A stretch of 64,000 nucleotides of DNA from Epiperipatus broadwayi (GCA_028023455.1 JAQFVV010000152.1:1674001-1738000); one strand, 5' to 3'; numbered from the stretch's first letter, positions 38,925-50,281 are shown. The notes: a model not told the origin generated them from the letters alone. Numbers and translations are program-made.

Positions 38925-40138
38925 ATGAGTTATATATGAGTTTTATAGATATAGAGAAGGCATATGATAGAGTAAATAGAAATAGATTATGGATAAGTTT
39001 AGCAAATTTGGGAATGGATGAAGCTTTAATAGATATTATTAAGAAATTATATGAAAATAATTATTATATATATCAGTTAGAGAATATAGAATCAATTAAA
39101 GTTAAAAATGGTGTGGGACTAAGGCAAGGATGCCCTATGTCACCTATTTTGTTTGTGTTGTATTTGAGTGAAATGGAAAGAGCAATAGAAAGATTAGGAA
39201 GAGGGATAGAGATACCGTTAATAGGTAGTAAGGGAGTATATATTTTGTTAGGTCTTTTTTTTGCAGATGATATATTTTTGTGTGCAGAAAAAAGAGAAGA
39301 TATGGAAGTTATGTTGAGGACATGTGCAAGGGTGGGTAAAGAGATTGGGATTAAATTTAGTGAAGAAAAATCAAATATAATGATGGTTAATACTGAGGAA
39401 AGAGAAGATGTAGAATTTTTATTGGGAGATATTAAGTTAAGTGTGGTGAATAGATATAGTTATTTGGGAATTATTTTAAGTAATCAGAAAAATTATTTGG
39501 ATGAATGGGAGAAAAAATTGATAAATGAAGCAAAGAAAAGAAAGGGATTGATCAAGAAATTAACAGTGTTTTCATATAATAAATATGATGGAGCTAGAAT
39601 TATATGGAAAGGAGTTGCAGTAGCAGGGTTAACATATGGTAATGATGCATTATATGTTAGTAAAAAGATATTAGATTATTTAGAAAAAGCTCAAAGGGAA
39701 GTAGGAAGACATGCATTGGGTGCAGAAGTATGGACAGCAAGGGAGGCAATTCAAGGAGAAATGGGATGGTCAAGTTTTCATATGAGAGATGCAAAAAGTA
39801 AAATGAAAATGTTTGGTAGATTGCAGTTTGTGGATAATAAAAGAATAGCTAAAATAGTATTTAATTGGGTTATGAGTAAAGGGCAGGTAACAAGATGGGT
39901 GAGAAAGGTAATGCGCTATGCAAAAGATTTGGATAAAGAATTTATATCAGTATATTTGTACAAAAGATGGGATGATTGTGTTAAGAGGATTATTGAGTGT
40001 TATAGTAGTAAGGAATGGGATAAAAGAATAAATTTATTAATAAAGACTAGGGAGTTAGAGAGATGGAGAAATAGTATGGAGAGTAAAAAGAGTTTAAATA
40101 TATATATAGAAATAAACAGAATATTAGGTGTGAGTTAA
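38891..40138 (+). CDS. LINE reverse transcriptase, partial (CR1/L2-like)
   Basis: A 415-residue frame; the homologous part begins near residue 16. RT motif A is FIDIEKAYD (18-26), motif B is VGLRQGCPMSPILF (75-88), and the catalytic motif C is FFADDIFLC (123-131), FADD in place of the commoner YADD. YSYLGIILS is the following RT motif. The catalytic Asp residues are present, but the fingers region and endonuclease are absent. The first Met is not the native start, since the element is truncated. A stop at 40138 and a frame change separate it from the C-terminal zinc domain, so it is probably dead though long-open. The FADD and RQGCP motifs fit the CR1/L2/RTE side of LINE diversity; exact clade uncertain. 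Confidence 0.85.
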   Translation: MHGHIQSKFIIYELYMSFIDIEKAYDRVNRNRLWISLANLGMDEALIDIIKKLYENNYYIYQLENIESIKVKNGVGLRQGCPMSPILFVLYLSEMERAIERLGRGIEIPLIGSKGVYILLGLFFADDIFLCAEKREDMEVMLRTCARVGKEIGIKFSEEKSNIMMVNTEEREDVEFLLGDIKLSVVNRYSYLGIILSNQKNYLDEWEKKLINEAKKRKGLIKKLTVFSYNKYDGARIIWKGVAVAGLTYGNDALYVSKKILDYLEKAQREVGRHALGAEVWTAREAIQGEMGWSSFHMRDAKSKMKMFGRLQFVDNKRIAKIVFNWVMSKGQVTRWVRKVMRYAKDLDKEFISVYLYKRWDDCVKRIIECYSSKEWDKRINLLIKTRELERWRNSMESKKSLNIYIEINRILGVS

Positions 40139-40166
40139 TTTATGATAATAGTAAGAAAGTAGTTCA

Positions 40167-40484
40167 TTGTTTAAGGCTCGAACGGGATCTTTAGCTACAA
40201 AAGAATATACATGTAAATGGAAAAATATGGGTGATTTATTTTGTAAATTATGTAAGGAAGGAATTGAAAATATTAGGCATTTTTTAATTGAATGTAAATG
40301 TTTGAAAACAGAAAGGGTACATATAATGTTGTGGAAAAATAAATATGAAAAGAGTGATTATACAGAAAGTGAATTATTGGTTTTTATGCTGGGTTTGGGA
40401 AAAGATAAGGGGGATTTAGATATAAAGGTTATAGAGTTGACAAAAATTATGTTGTGGAAATGGGATAGAGCAGATTATGGGTAA
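40167..40484 (+). pseudogene. LINE ORF2 C-terminal zinc-binding region, frameshifted
   Basis: Continues the preceding RT frame after a shift. KARTGSLATKEYTCKW is followed by a CX2CX8HX4C motif, CKLCKEGIENIRHFLIEC, a common C-terminal feature of APE-type LINEs that is thought to bind nucleic acid. The sequence ends at a TAA before a short 3' UTR and the CATCA tail. Confidence 0.8.
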
Positions 40485-40579
40485 ATTTAGAGTGGGGAAT
40501 GTAAAAGAAAGTGGCTAACAGGTTTATCTGGGCATAATTGCTGAGATATTCTTGACTTCGTTTAAGGAGAAGCCATAAT

Positions 40580-40604
40580 ACATCACATCACATCACATCA
40601 CATC
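40580..40604 (+). repeat. (CATCA)n LINE tail
   Basis: Five pentamers at the 3' end of the truncated LINE; pentamer tails replace poly(A) in several LINE clades. Confidence 0.8.
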
Positions 40605-41690
40605 GTTTCAAATATGCTAGTACCGTTACTCTTGACTTTAATTTAGTCACCATCAGCCTAATCTTAGTAAGTCGCAATGATATGTTGAAGATAATGATTC
40701 ATTTTGTAAAAGAAGAATATGTTCAGTTCATTGAGTTAAAAATGCTTTCTTTGAAAAACTGTTATCGATTCCCATAGACGTAGACAAATGTAAATTATTT
40801 ATTATATCATGTAATCTCGTAAATAAAGCACATTGTTTGTTTCTTATTTCTAAAAGACATCTTTGCCAAACAATATGAATAAAAGTATAAATAATGGTTC
40901 TTTTAAGAAATACATGATTGAAATCATATATTTTGCCCATTATCAAATAAATCATTTACTGTTAAAACTGTCACGATCTTTTATATTTATTTTTGGCATC
41001 CACGATGTTTCGTAGCAAAAGTTTTCTTGAATTAGCTTATCAACTCCGCACAAGTTATAAAACACTATAAAATTGTATCTGTAAAATTGTATTTATTAAA
41101 TAAGTGATAGAGGGGGGATTTTATAGAACAAATTCCCAAGTCTTGTAAATAAATAATATTGTCCCAAGCGTGAAACTATTTGGTAAAATATACATACATT
41201 TCCTTAATCTTTTGTAATATATATATGTGTTCGTTTATTAAATATATCTATTTCATGTAAATCCTGGTTTGTTGTTTTTGAATTATTTTCTAGTTAATAT
41301 TTAGAACTATTTTCTTTAGCTAATAGCTTAGCATTAATAAATAACTATAATAAATGTAATTCCTGGGCTACTCCGACCTCGATCATTATCATCAGTTTGA
41401 TCTTATGCTCTACCGCTTTGCTTATGGGCACGGATTTAAAATAATTTTACTGTGTCATCAGAATTGTTGTTCATTGGGTCAGAGATTCGAAGAATAGGCA
41501 AATAGGTTAGAATTTAGGATTGTTCCAGATCTGTATATCTCGAGCGTGATCGGATTCGAGGTACTTTTGCTTAGGATTTGAATCTTGTTAAGTGAGCATA
41601 CTATTTTGACTGGTACAATATATCAGGAGAGATATCAGGTTCAAATATCTTCATAGTACATTTTTAATAGGACTATCATAATATTTGAAT
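40605..41690. other. Intronic DNA with possible LTR end and primer-binding site
   Basis: TGTCACGATCTTTTATATTT begins at 40969 and is followed by TTTTTGGCATCCACGATG, which resembles a retrotransposon primer-binding site and leader. Its inverted partner is at 38350-38413. No gag or pol recognised. 41370-41600 is GC-richer than average but not identified. Confidence 0.35.
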
Positions 41691-41699
41691 ACAAGTATA

Positions 41700-42425
41700 A
41701 TTTATATACTTGATTTTAAATGTAATTATAGGGGATTTGAACACAGATTTTCAAATTTCCTTCAGCTATCCACTCTATCACATATAACTGATACACCCAT
41801 GGCACACATATGTGAATAAGATAAATGTTCTCCAATGTACATATTTCATTCTGGACTAGAACTCATCAGTTAGTCTAGATCATTATCTCCCATACACATA
41901 TATAATCAGTGTTCAGTTTATATTAAGAATCTACTCTATAATTCTTTAGTCATTCATACCATTAAAAATCTGATGATGAAATACCCAAATTCCTTGTTGA
42001 TACCAATACTATTACCATGCCCATGTTGACATTAACTCCATCTCACCCCTCATGAACTTATACATGAGGGATCAGAGTGATGTAAAGTCAATATTTGCAT
42101 GATATATTGGCATCAAGAAGAGATTTCATTTTATCATTAGATTTTCAATATTATGGATTGCTAAAAAGTTGGAGGGTGGAGTAGTTGGAAGCCTGTTTAT
42201 TAAAGTTTGAAAATTTTCTACTTTAATATAAACTGAGCACTGATAATATATGCATGTGGGAGATGATGATCTGGACCAACTAATGAATGCTGGTTCAGCA
42301 CAAAATATATATATTGGAGTTTATTTTTTCACATGTGTGCGATCGTGTGCATTGGTTGTATGAATAGAGTGAATAATTTAAGGGAGCTTGAAAATCTGTG
42401 TTCAAATCCTTGTAATTATGACTAT
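41700..42425. repeat. Large inverted pair of R1 repeats (~680-bp palindrome)
   Basis: The left arm from GGATTTGAACACAGATTTTC (about 41730) and the right arm ending GAAAATCTGTGTTCAAATCC (about 42410) are reverse complements. They share CTGATACACCCATGGCACACA / TGTGCGATCGTGTGCATTGG-type blocks, AGATCATTATCTCCCA / TGGGAGATGATGATCT and CAGTGTTCAGTTTATATTA / TAATATAAACTGAGCACTG. The centre is CCCTCATG-aacttata-CATGAGGG near 42060. Each arm is a nearly full R1 unit. Confidence 0.8.
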
Positions 42426-42781
42426 CGTAGTACATAAAAAATATTTCTCATTTCACATATATTTCAGGAATAACTTAGCTGCCTTGAAGTGTGAATAATT
42501 GGTGCTGAGGTCGCATTCTAATAAATTGGCTATTCCAATTTATTAATTAATATTTTGAATAGAATTAAACTCTGGTTCTTCCTTGATTAAAATATAGCTG
42601 TGGTGTAATAGGATAATTTATAGAAATTAACTATTGTATGAAGGATTTCTGCTATAATACATCAGTTATTTTATAGCAGCTGTATTTTCTTTTCATGGAT
42701 TGTTAACAGTACTCAAGGCATCTGGTGACAAAATAATTATTCCTAAATGTATGTTGCTGATCATTTATTAAATTTTTCATA
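42426..42781. other. Intronic AT-rich DNA
   Basis: Nothing recognisable. Confidence 0.45.
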
Positions 42782-42880
42782 TAGTATAAAAGTAGAAAAA
42801 TGATATATATCTCAAATGAGCTGAAACATTTAGTATAAATCTAGAAAAATGATATATATCTCAAATGAGCTGAAACATTT
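42782..42880. repeat. 49-bp tandem duplication
   Basis: Two copies of a 49-bp unit, starting TAGTATAAA at 42782 and 42831, differ at only two or three positions (AAGTAGAAAAA versus ATCTAGAAAAA). The near-identity suggests a recent local duplication. Confidence 0.9.
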
Positions 42881-43114
42881 CTCAAAATCTATTTATTTGA
42901 TGATAATGATTAAAGTATATGAAGACATTTTTAAAATTAAAAATCTTTCTTCTGAAGCCAACTAACTTGTTTTTTTTATTATCTTCTCTCTTTTCATCTA
43001 TCTATTTAATATATAAATATATATCATTATCATTACTTTCAACTATTATCCTGTTAATATTATTATGATTAGGTTTTATATATAAAAAAGTAATGTTTAT
43101 AGCATTCTTGTGCT

Positions 43115-43605
43115 CTCAGATCTGCCCATCCCTCATATATATATATATATATGTATGCATTATGTCCTATACATGAAGGGTCAGAGTGACTTATGGTAAC
43201 ATGGATGGGATGAGAAGGTTGGCACCAATGAGGGCTTTGAGCATTCCATTATCAGATTATCAATAAATGGACGACTGAAGAGTTGTGGGTTGGAATGGAT
43301 TGAAGCCTGTCCATTAAAATATGAAGATTAGCTATCTTAATATAAGCTGTGCATTGATTGTATATATGTGTGAAGATGATAATCTGGACTAACTGACGAG
43401 GGCTGGTTTAGCATGAAATACATATATTAATGATTATTTATCTTTTCAACATGTGTGTGATCAAGTATGTCTGCAGTATGAGATAGCATGGATATTTAGA
43501 GAGTTGTGTGAAAGTCTGAGTTCAAACCCTCTATATATTACATATAGAAATGCAGGTATGAAAAAACCTGACTATATAAAAATTCATATTTTCAAAATGT
43601 ATTGT
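43115..43605 (+). repeat. R1 repeat, longest single copy
   Basis: Order of blocks: CATCCCTCATATA, ATGTCCTATACATGAAGGGTCA, GGTTGGCACCAATG.GGGCTTTG, TGAAGAGTTGTGG, GAAGCCTGTCCATTAAAATA, TGAAGATTAGCTATCTTAAT, TGGACTAACTGACGAGGGCT, ATGTGTGTGATCAAGT, GAGATAGCATGGAT, GAAAGTCTGAGTTCAAACCC, GCAGGTATGAAAAAACCTG and AAAAATTCATATTTTCAAAA. It defines R1 at roughly 490 bp. GAGTTCAAACCC is B-box-like. It does not encode protein. Confidence 0.75.
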
Positions 43606-44654
43606 TGTAAAGTTAGTGATTCCTCTTCAAATATCCTCCATAAATTTTTCAATTAAATAATTTTTGGAAAAACACAAACAGATTTATTTATCTTTTCCTT
43701 TTTTATGATAGTCCAAAGAATGCTATGGGGAAAGTAATATAAGAATTGTCATTATCGGACTAGTCAGTAATATAATCTTTGTACTAGCTAGTTTATTCAT
43801 TAATTTATCTGTATTTCTTATAGTTTGTAATTAGTTTTTTATATTAATAAGTTGTTTTTTTAAATTAGGTAAGATTTAAATTTTTATTTTCACAGTTCTT
43901 TTTAATTTGTGTATTTTTTGAAACAAGACCATTTTACTATTATCTTTTACCTTTTTTGGTGTGGTTTGAATATAAAACAATGATTCATTTACTTCAAATA
44001 TTTAGAAGAAAATTGAAAGTGAATTTGTTATTTTATAAATATAATATTGTAAATTTTTGAATCAAGGAAAATATTTTACAACTAATACTTTAGAGCATAA
44101 CCATCTTGGAAATTGCAGCTTTTACTTTTAAGCTTTAATATATATGCTATCATATATATAAAAAACATATAGATATGTGCTAGAGAAAGGGATCCTATGA
44201 TATTTAAATTTCAAAGTGATAGATTATCTACAACATTTCAATGCATTAGTTCCAAGTAGTTCTCCATTTTTACCACCATTTTGGACTGAATAAGTTGTCA
44301 TCATATATAATTCATCGATAAATCATAAACACTTTTTAAAAGATTTAATGAATAAACAACTTTTTTATTTAATTCTATTAGTGTTGAATTTGATAATAAC
44401 AGATAATTATGCAAGAGATTCTTCATTATAAATTCAGACCATCTAAAAAAACTTTTATAATGGATGATTACAAGCTTAAAAATAATGTTATTTATTATAA
44501 TCTTGCAAGATATCAATGATTATTATATCTAAGTAAATATTAAATATATATAATAAATTGAGCCAAAATAATGTTTGTGTATGCTTATGCATAAAAATTG
44601 TCATTTTTAAAAAATCCCGCTAACTTTTTTTTCTCTTTTTTTGATTTTTTTTAG
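43606..44654. other. Intron 3, distal end
   Basis: AT-rich DNA ending in the polypyrimidine tract TTTTTTTCTCTTTTTTTGATTTTTTTTAG before exon 4 (shown here as the acceptor region 44626-44654). No embedded gene. Confidence 0.55.
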
Positions 44655-44708
44655 CAAATGATGGTAGATGATGTATCTGCTACTGTCAAGATGGAACGAT
44701 GCGGCTGA
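44655..44708 (+). CDS. FABP: Fatty-acid-binding protein, exon 4 (C terminus and stop)
   Basis: Encodes QMMVDDVSATVKMERCG and a TGA stop: 17 codons plus stop, the canonical size of the last FABP exon, phase 0. The acceptor is strong (TTGATTTTTTTTAG|CAA). The DDVSAT block aligns with GDVV(C/S)T of the last beta strand. Typical FABPs then have R-x-Y (the P2-motif residues that hold the fatty-acid carboxylate); here the corresponding residues are V-K-M, so both ligand-contact residues appear replaced. Either this paralogue binds a different ligand or binds differently. The match is short, so this exon rests on phase, length and position as well as sequence. Confidence 0.85.
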   Translation, partial: QMMVDDVSATVKMERCG

Positions 44709-44842
44709 AAAACTACTTATGAATATTTACTGACATTACAAGCACATTCTCACACACATCCATATATATATGCAGACACAAAAACAAATCTCATTGAAGT
44801 GAAAACTTTTATGTACAGAAATCAATTTTCAAGCCATTTAAT

Positions 44843-44848
44843 ATTAAA
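44843..44848 (+). promoter_or_regulatory. Candidate poly(A) signal of the FABP gene
   Basis: ATTAAA 135 bp after the stop codon. A canonical AATAAA also occurs at 45154-45159; I cannot tell which is used. Confidence 0.35.
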
Positions 44849-45166
44849 GTTTACTATGCACAAATGTATAACTGAATTCTAAAAAATGGATCTGTCTTTC
44901 ATCTACTATCTAAGTTCCTAAATAGATTATAAATTAATCTATATAATTCTACGACAATATATAACTTGCTTATATTAAATGTTTTATATATGTAAATTGA
45001 AGGATGGAAAGAGAATAGTACTCTAAAGAATCCTGGTACAAATACTTAAATTAAACTAAGGTGTTATTACAACTACACTCAAATTCATCTTAATTTAAAT
45101 TTACAAAATAGAGGTAATGACTATTCATTCTTTTATTCTTTTCATCTGCACATAATAAATTTTGAT
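44849..45166. other. Possible FABP 3' UTR / downstream DNA
   Basis: AT-rich, no frame or repeat recognised. Confidence 0.4.
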
Positions 45167-45264
45167 AGGAATACTGAATGTCTAAATGATTAAGTATGAG
45201 TTTTACTAATTTTATAAAAAAGTAATAAAACTCAAACTTAATCATTTAGACAGTCAGTATTCCT
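45167..45264. repeat. 98-bp palindrome
   Basis: AGGAATACTGA.TGTCTAAATGATTAAGT and ACTTAATCATTTAGACAGTCAGTATTCCT are reverse complements; GAGTTTTACTAAT and AGTAATAAAACTC pair inside. It starts 459 bp after the FABP stop codon. Confidence 0.85.
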
Positions 45265-46090
45265 CTGGTAATTAATTTGTGTATATATATTCGTACTATA
45301 TAAAAATATAATATATCATGTAAATATAACTACTTTATTAGTAACTTTGGACTAAAAATTATTTAATATTTGGCTAAATCTAAATTTAAATAATTCTGTT
45401 TATTTCAAAATTTATATTCCTTAAAAAAAAAAAAAATTATTGTTAATTAGAGATATGATCAAATATTTTATGAAACTAAATGTAAAATAAATGCTATAAG
45501 TATTCAAAACAAATTAATTTCTAAAATTAACACCATAATAAGTATTCTTTAAGCCATTTATTTTCATATAAACTATGTTTTATCACTTGTGTTAGAGCCA
45601 GTAATTGGTGAGAATTTAGTAGTGCTTAAAATATTTATACATGTCAAAGTAACCTATATATTTTTTTCAAAGTACAACTTAATAAACAACATTTTACTTT
45701 AAAAATATGACAAAATAAATTTACAATTCCATCTCAAATAATAATATTTTAACTTATAATAATATATAACATAATTCATTATAATGCTTGTTAAAAGGAC
45801 AATTATAATTTAGGATGAATAACATATTTTGGGAAGAAAACATAAATATTATCATAATTACATATTTTAATATTTATAAAATTAATGAAAACATTTATTT
45901 AAATGATACTATTTGAACACAAGTATAACTTATATAGTGAACTGTAGATATATTTAGAGAGTATTCTGCCTGTATTTCTTCACCATATTTATTTGTATTC
46001 TGTATTTGTTATTTCTAATGCAAAAGTATTAATGACATTTTTCCTTTACTAGCAGCATATATGTACATATTAGTTAAAATTATATATATT
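45265..46090. other. AT-rich non-coding DNA
   Basis: Nothing recognisable. Confidence 0.45.
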
Positions 46091-46160
46091 GTAACGGAAA
46101 GAAAGAGACATTTGTAACGGAAAGAAAGACATTTGTAATGGAAAGACGACATTTGTAACA
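46091..46160. repeat. ~21-bp minisatellite
   Basis: GTAACGGAAAGAAAGA.ACATTT units start at 46091, 46114, 46135 and 46155 (spacings 23, 21, 20). Confidence 0.8.
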
Positions 46161-47702
46161 GAATTAATAATAAATTGATAGAAAATGATCCATTATTAAC
46201 ATATATGTTTATCCAATCTGTTATTTGTAACAGTAAGTAAACATTGTCACAGTATAGATAAATAGATGAGTGATGAAATGATAGTTGCCATAATTCAATA
46301 ACTAAATATAACATTATAGCCCGATTGCAACTATCCTAAACATTAATTCTGTCACATTAGTAATGAAATAAATAAGTTATCTCATTTCTCCATATAAAAT
46401 AACAACAATGACAATTAAAACTATCATCATTAAAGATTTAATAATATCTAAATATTGGGGATGTCATTTGAACAATAAAACATACTGGCCATTGTCATCA
46501 AATAAAAGAATATTAAATATAGCAACTGAATAAAATTACCCACTTTGAGATTCCTGGAGTGCATTATGCTTATCTCCCATACTAGGTTCTTTTAACAAAG
46601 AATCCTTCCTATTCTTCTTTCCAACCATATAAGACCATTCATGGTCACATGCACACACTGGTGCTATTCATGACAACTTATAAAATATATATTATATAAA
46701 GTTAATATTATGAAGTTGGAAAGGGATTATATCACTCTTTATTCAGTTTAGCTAAGTATATGTGTTTTCCCACGAGCGCCACTAGATTGTTTTAAATCTA
46801 GATAAATATCTGTTTAGAGTGTACTGAGTTCAAACTCATTCGGTACATTTTTATCACACATGACTTGGATGACTAATGAAAAAAAATGACATTCTTACAT
46901 TTTATCTATATCGATAAAATTACAAGATCCCAATATTACCAAAATTTATATTATAGATCAAAGATTCTTATAGACATTGCTAGCTCATTTTACGTATATT
47001 GATGAACAGACATGTATAATCCTATTAATGGCTTCTAAACAAGCATCGTGAAGACCATTATTAATATTGATGGCCATTTAACTAGATTATTTATCACAAT
47101 ATAAAGGTGATAATGATGATGATAATAATGATGAATGATAATAATAGTGATATCATAATAATAATGATAATAATAGTGATAGTGATGATACCAGCCATAG
47201 CTTATTAATAAACTCACAACAATAAATTTATCTTTATAAACTTATAGGCATCTATTAAAAATTATCCTATTTCAAACTGAGGATTTAAATATTACATTCA
47301 CTAGCATTTATATAAGTTTATAGTTATTTACTAAAATACTTTTATAGTTAAGATTAGGATTTAATAATACTAGTGATGATGAATGATCATCATGAATCTC
47401 TATGCATGATATTCATCTTTCTATAAATCTTTATTTACTACATATATTAATTATGCTAAACATTAGATTTAATGATTATAATTTATTAATGATGATGATG
47501 GCGATCATAACTCTTATATAGTATTATTTGAAACATTTTAACCAATAACACGATATCCATCTTTGATGAGGATGATCAAAACTCATGGACACAACATAAT
47601 TTTAGCTTTCTTTATACACCTATAATTATTAAAACTTGGTTATTATCAAGCATAATCCTTAAATACCTAAAGATAAATTAACATTCTAGTTTACTTAACC
47701 TT
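46161..47702. other. AT-rich DNA with an imperfect GAT/AAT microsatellite
   Basis: 47108-47190 is an interrupted run of GATGAT, AATAAT and GTGATA trinucleotides. The His/Tyr-rich minus frame across it is a by-product. No gene recognised. Confidence 0.5.
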
Positions 47703-47775
47703 TTGCGAGCGCTTAATATTTGCAAGTGATTGCTCAATATTTACGAATGATAATACTTAATAACTGCGAGCAATG
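47703..47775. repeat. Short degenerate ~20-bp tandem repeat
   Basis: TTGCGAGCGCTTAATAT, TTGCAAGTGATTGCTCAATAT, TTACGAATGATAATACTTAAT and CTGCGAGCAATG follow one another as diverged units. Confidence 0.6.
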
Positions 47776-49530
47776 ATGATGAATTAAAATGATAGAATCA
47801 AGACAAGAAAAACACAACAATATTTTTTTTTTAATAAGAACTCGGAAAACCAATTAAGATATATATAATTATATTTTATTAATACTATTACTCTTTCTTT
47901 CTTTCTTTAAAATCAAATCAATAATTAAATAAATGGCTTATTATTACATTAATTCAATACAAAAATTAATATAAAAATTTATATAAGCACAAGCAAATAA
48001 ACTTAATATATAGGTTTGTCATTTCTGGATATTTTAAAATAAGCTGGCTTAAAAAAATACATTTTATGGAATGCTTACTTAAGTCTTTCCTAACTTATTA
48101 TATCATAAAATAAATTTCATATGTATCCTGTGTGTTTTATTTCACTTCCATTCATATGTAAGCCTTGCTTTATAATTTCTCATATTTAAACTATTTATAT
48201 ATAACCTATTCCTTGACATGTTTGTATAAGCAGTTACACATGCACACATTCGGTAATGTTAACATATATGTTTAAAATGTATACCCACAAATTACATATA
48301 TAAAAATATTTTTGCAACCTTTTAGCAAAAGAAAATAAAATACATGATATTAATTTTAATATGCAACAAGATAAAATAAAAAAAAAACATTATAAATGCA
48401 TATATTTATAGGTTGCTCATTATCATTAACAACTGAAGAACAATTAAAAAAAAAAAACATTTCAACATTACAATATATAATATAAAAAAAATAATAAAAA
48501 AATAATGAAAAATTTAAGTTTAAAGATTTAAACTATGTTTGTGCTATGTTGTGTGATATTGCAAATAACTATAGATAAACAAGTCTTTAATGTTTCTGTA
48601 TCAAAAGAAAAATTGCTTTGACCAGTAAATTAAGGTTTACTTTTAATAAGTAAGAATAAAAATCTGTTAAAGAAAGTTCATAGTTACCCGATCACTTTCA
48701 CTTCTTATAAATGTCCTGAGTTTGAATTTTCAGACTGCTTGTCTTTGCTCCATAAAAAAAGAAAGTTATTGCAGATACTGTTAAGATAAACATGAATCAA
48801 TTGACTTGCTTGTTTCTTTAATTCTAAAATTATTTATTGTTGATTGGCTTCCTTCTACCATTTTAAAAAGAGCTATTATAAATACTTTTTAATAAGTATG
48901 TACTGGTGGATTTGCTTGTCTCTCCCATTTTTAAAAAAATAATCGCTGTAGACACTTTAGATGACTGAGGTAAACTTTAACAAAAATTTGATTCATGGCT
49001 TCAAACTTGGCTATATATGGATTTTATACATTTTCTCTTCCTCTTCCTTCCTCTTCTCCATCCATCCAAAGGTAATGAGCCTTTAATAGACCAGGAGCCA
49101 GAAAAGAAGCATTTCATATAGCTTGTGTGGTTGGCTTCAAACTCTTTCATTTTGTTGGTTATTATTTGATTGGTATATGAGACCACAGTAGATTAGTGAT
49201 TTTAACTCATTCTGTATTAATCAGGAAGCAGAAAAAAATGGTTTAGCAATGCAGAGTCATGGTATTATACTCAGAAAAATATGTTAATCTCATTTCATAG
49301 AATTGTCAATAACCTCTTCTTATAAATTCAATTTTGTTCCATTTTCCCTCTTTTTCCAATATTAATATTTCTGGGAATTACTTGTATATCCGCACATCTT
49401 CATCTATTTTGACTTTATACAAGAGTCTTTTCCTTCTTTTCCCTTGTTCAATTTTTAAAGAGTAAAAAAAAAATCAAATCGCCCACTTTCCCTTTTTCCT
49501 TTTTTTTCAACATTAATAACGAGGAAAAAA
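47776..49530. other. AT-rich non-coding DNA
   Basis: Homopolymer-rich; no gene recognised. Short open frames at about 49000-49190 show no motif. Confidence 0.45.
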
Positions 49531-49640
49531 TTGAGTGAGAGTTACATCTCTGTTTAATAATAATGACTGAGTGAGTCTCTAAATTAATAATGACTGAGTT
49601 ACATCTCTCTCTAATAATAATGACTGAGTGACTTTTAAAC
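49531..49640. repeat. 27-30-bp minisatellite
   Basis: TAATGACTGAGT recurs at 49561, 49588 and 49618, alternating with GTTACATCTCT and GAGTCTCTAA. The repeated HSVIII motif in the minus frame comes from this array. Confidence 0.75.
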
Positions 49641-50234
49641 ATTTTATTCATTTATATTGCCAATCTTTGGTCAAAGAAACTGACCACCTGCATATCTTAT
49701 CTTGAGATAAAAGATAAAAAATCAGAGTTTGACAAGTTGATGTACTATCGCGATTTTACAAGAAAATTAATAATCACCTTTATTTCCTCAAAGCACCTCT
49801 CTCTTTTTAAAAAAAATAATCTTAGATACAGATAAAAACAATACAACAAAGCTGGCAATCTATAGCCATTACAAATAGGTGTTAAAAACGTTTTGTGTTT
49901 AAACAGACGTTCCCATTCTTTCACACTCTTTTGCACGTGTACATTTTCAAATCCCAATCTCTTATCTAGATCACTTTATTTGACACTTTCTTTCCTAACG
50001 TGCTTTATTTTAACCAGAAATAAAACTAAATAACTGAATATATTAATTATTTAATAAGAAAAATAACATATTAAAATATCATTTCTTACAACATTATATT
50101 CATTCACCACTTATTAATTTATCAACTATATATTACACATATAATATATGTACACATAAATCTATATATATAAAAGAAATTTTTTTTTCTCAATTAAATA
50201 ATATGTATGTATGTGACATGAGATACATATATCT

Positions 50235-50238
<4 letters not shown>
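49641..50238. other. AT-rich non-coding DNA
   Basis: Nothing recognisable. Confidence 0.45.

Positions 50239-50280
<42 letters not shown>
50239..50280. repeat. (TA)n microsatellite
   Basis: Uninterrupted TA over about 40 bp. It is followed within 40 bp by GGTGATCATGTGATG (50308-50322), a copy of the terminal motif shared with the hAT-associated repeats. Confidence 0.9.

Positions 50281-50281
<1 letters not shown>

Larger units (their letters stand above)
38925..40604 (+). mobile_element. 5'-truncated LINE with CATCA-repeat tail
   Basis: The element contains the reverse-transcriptase C-terminal two-thirds, a zinc-binding C terminus and a 3' tail of CATCA pentamers (40580-40604). The upstream third (endonuclease and any ORF1) is missing, as expected from incomplete target-primed reverse transcription. 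A short direct duplication, TATATATGAGTT, lies at the presumed 5' junction. It sits in FABP intron 3, same strand as the gene. Confidence 0.8.
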
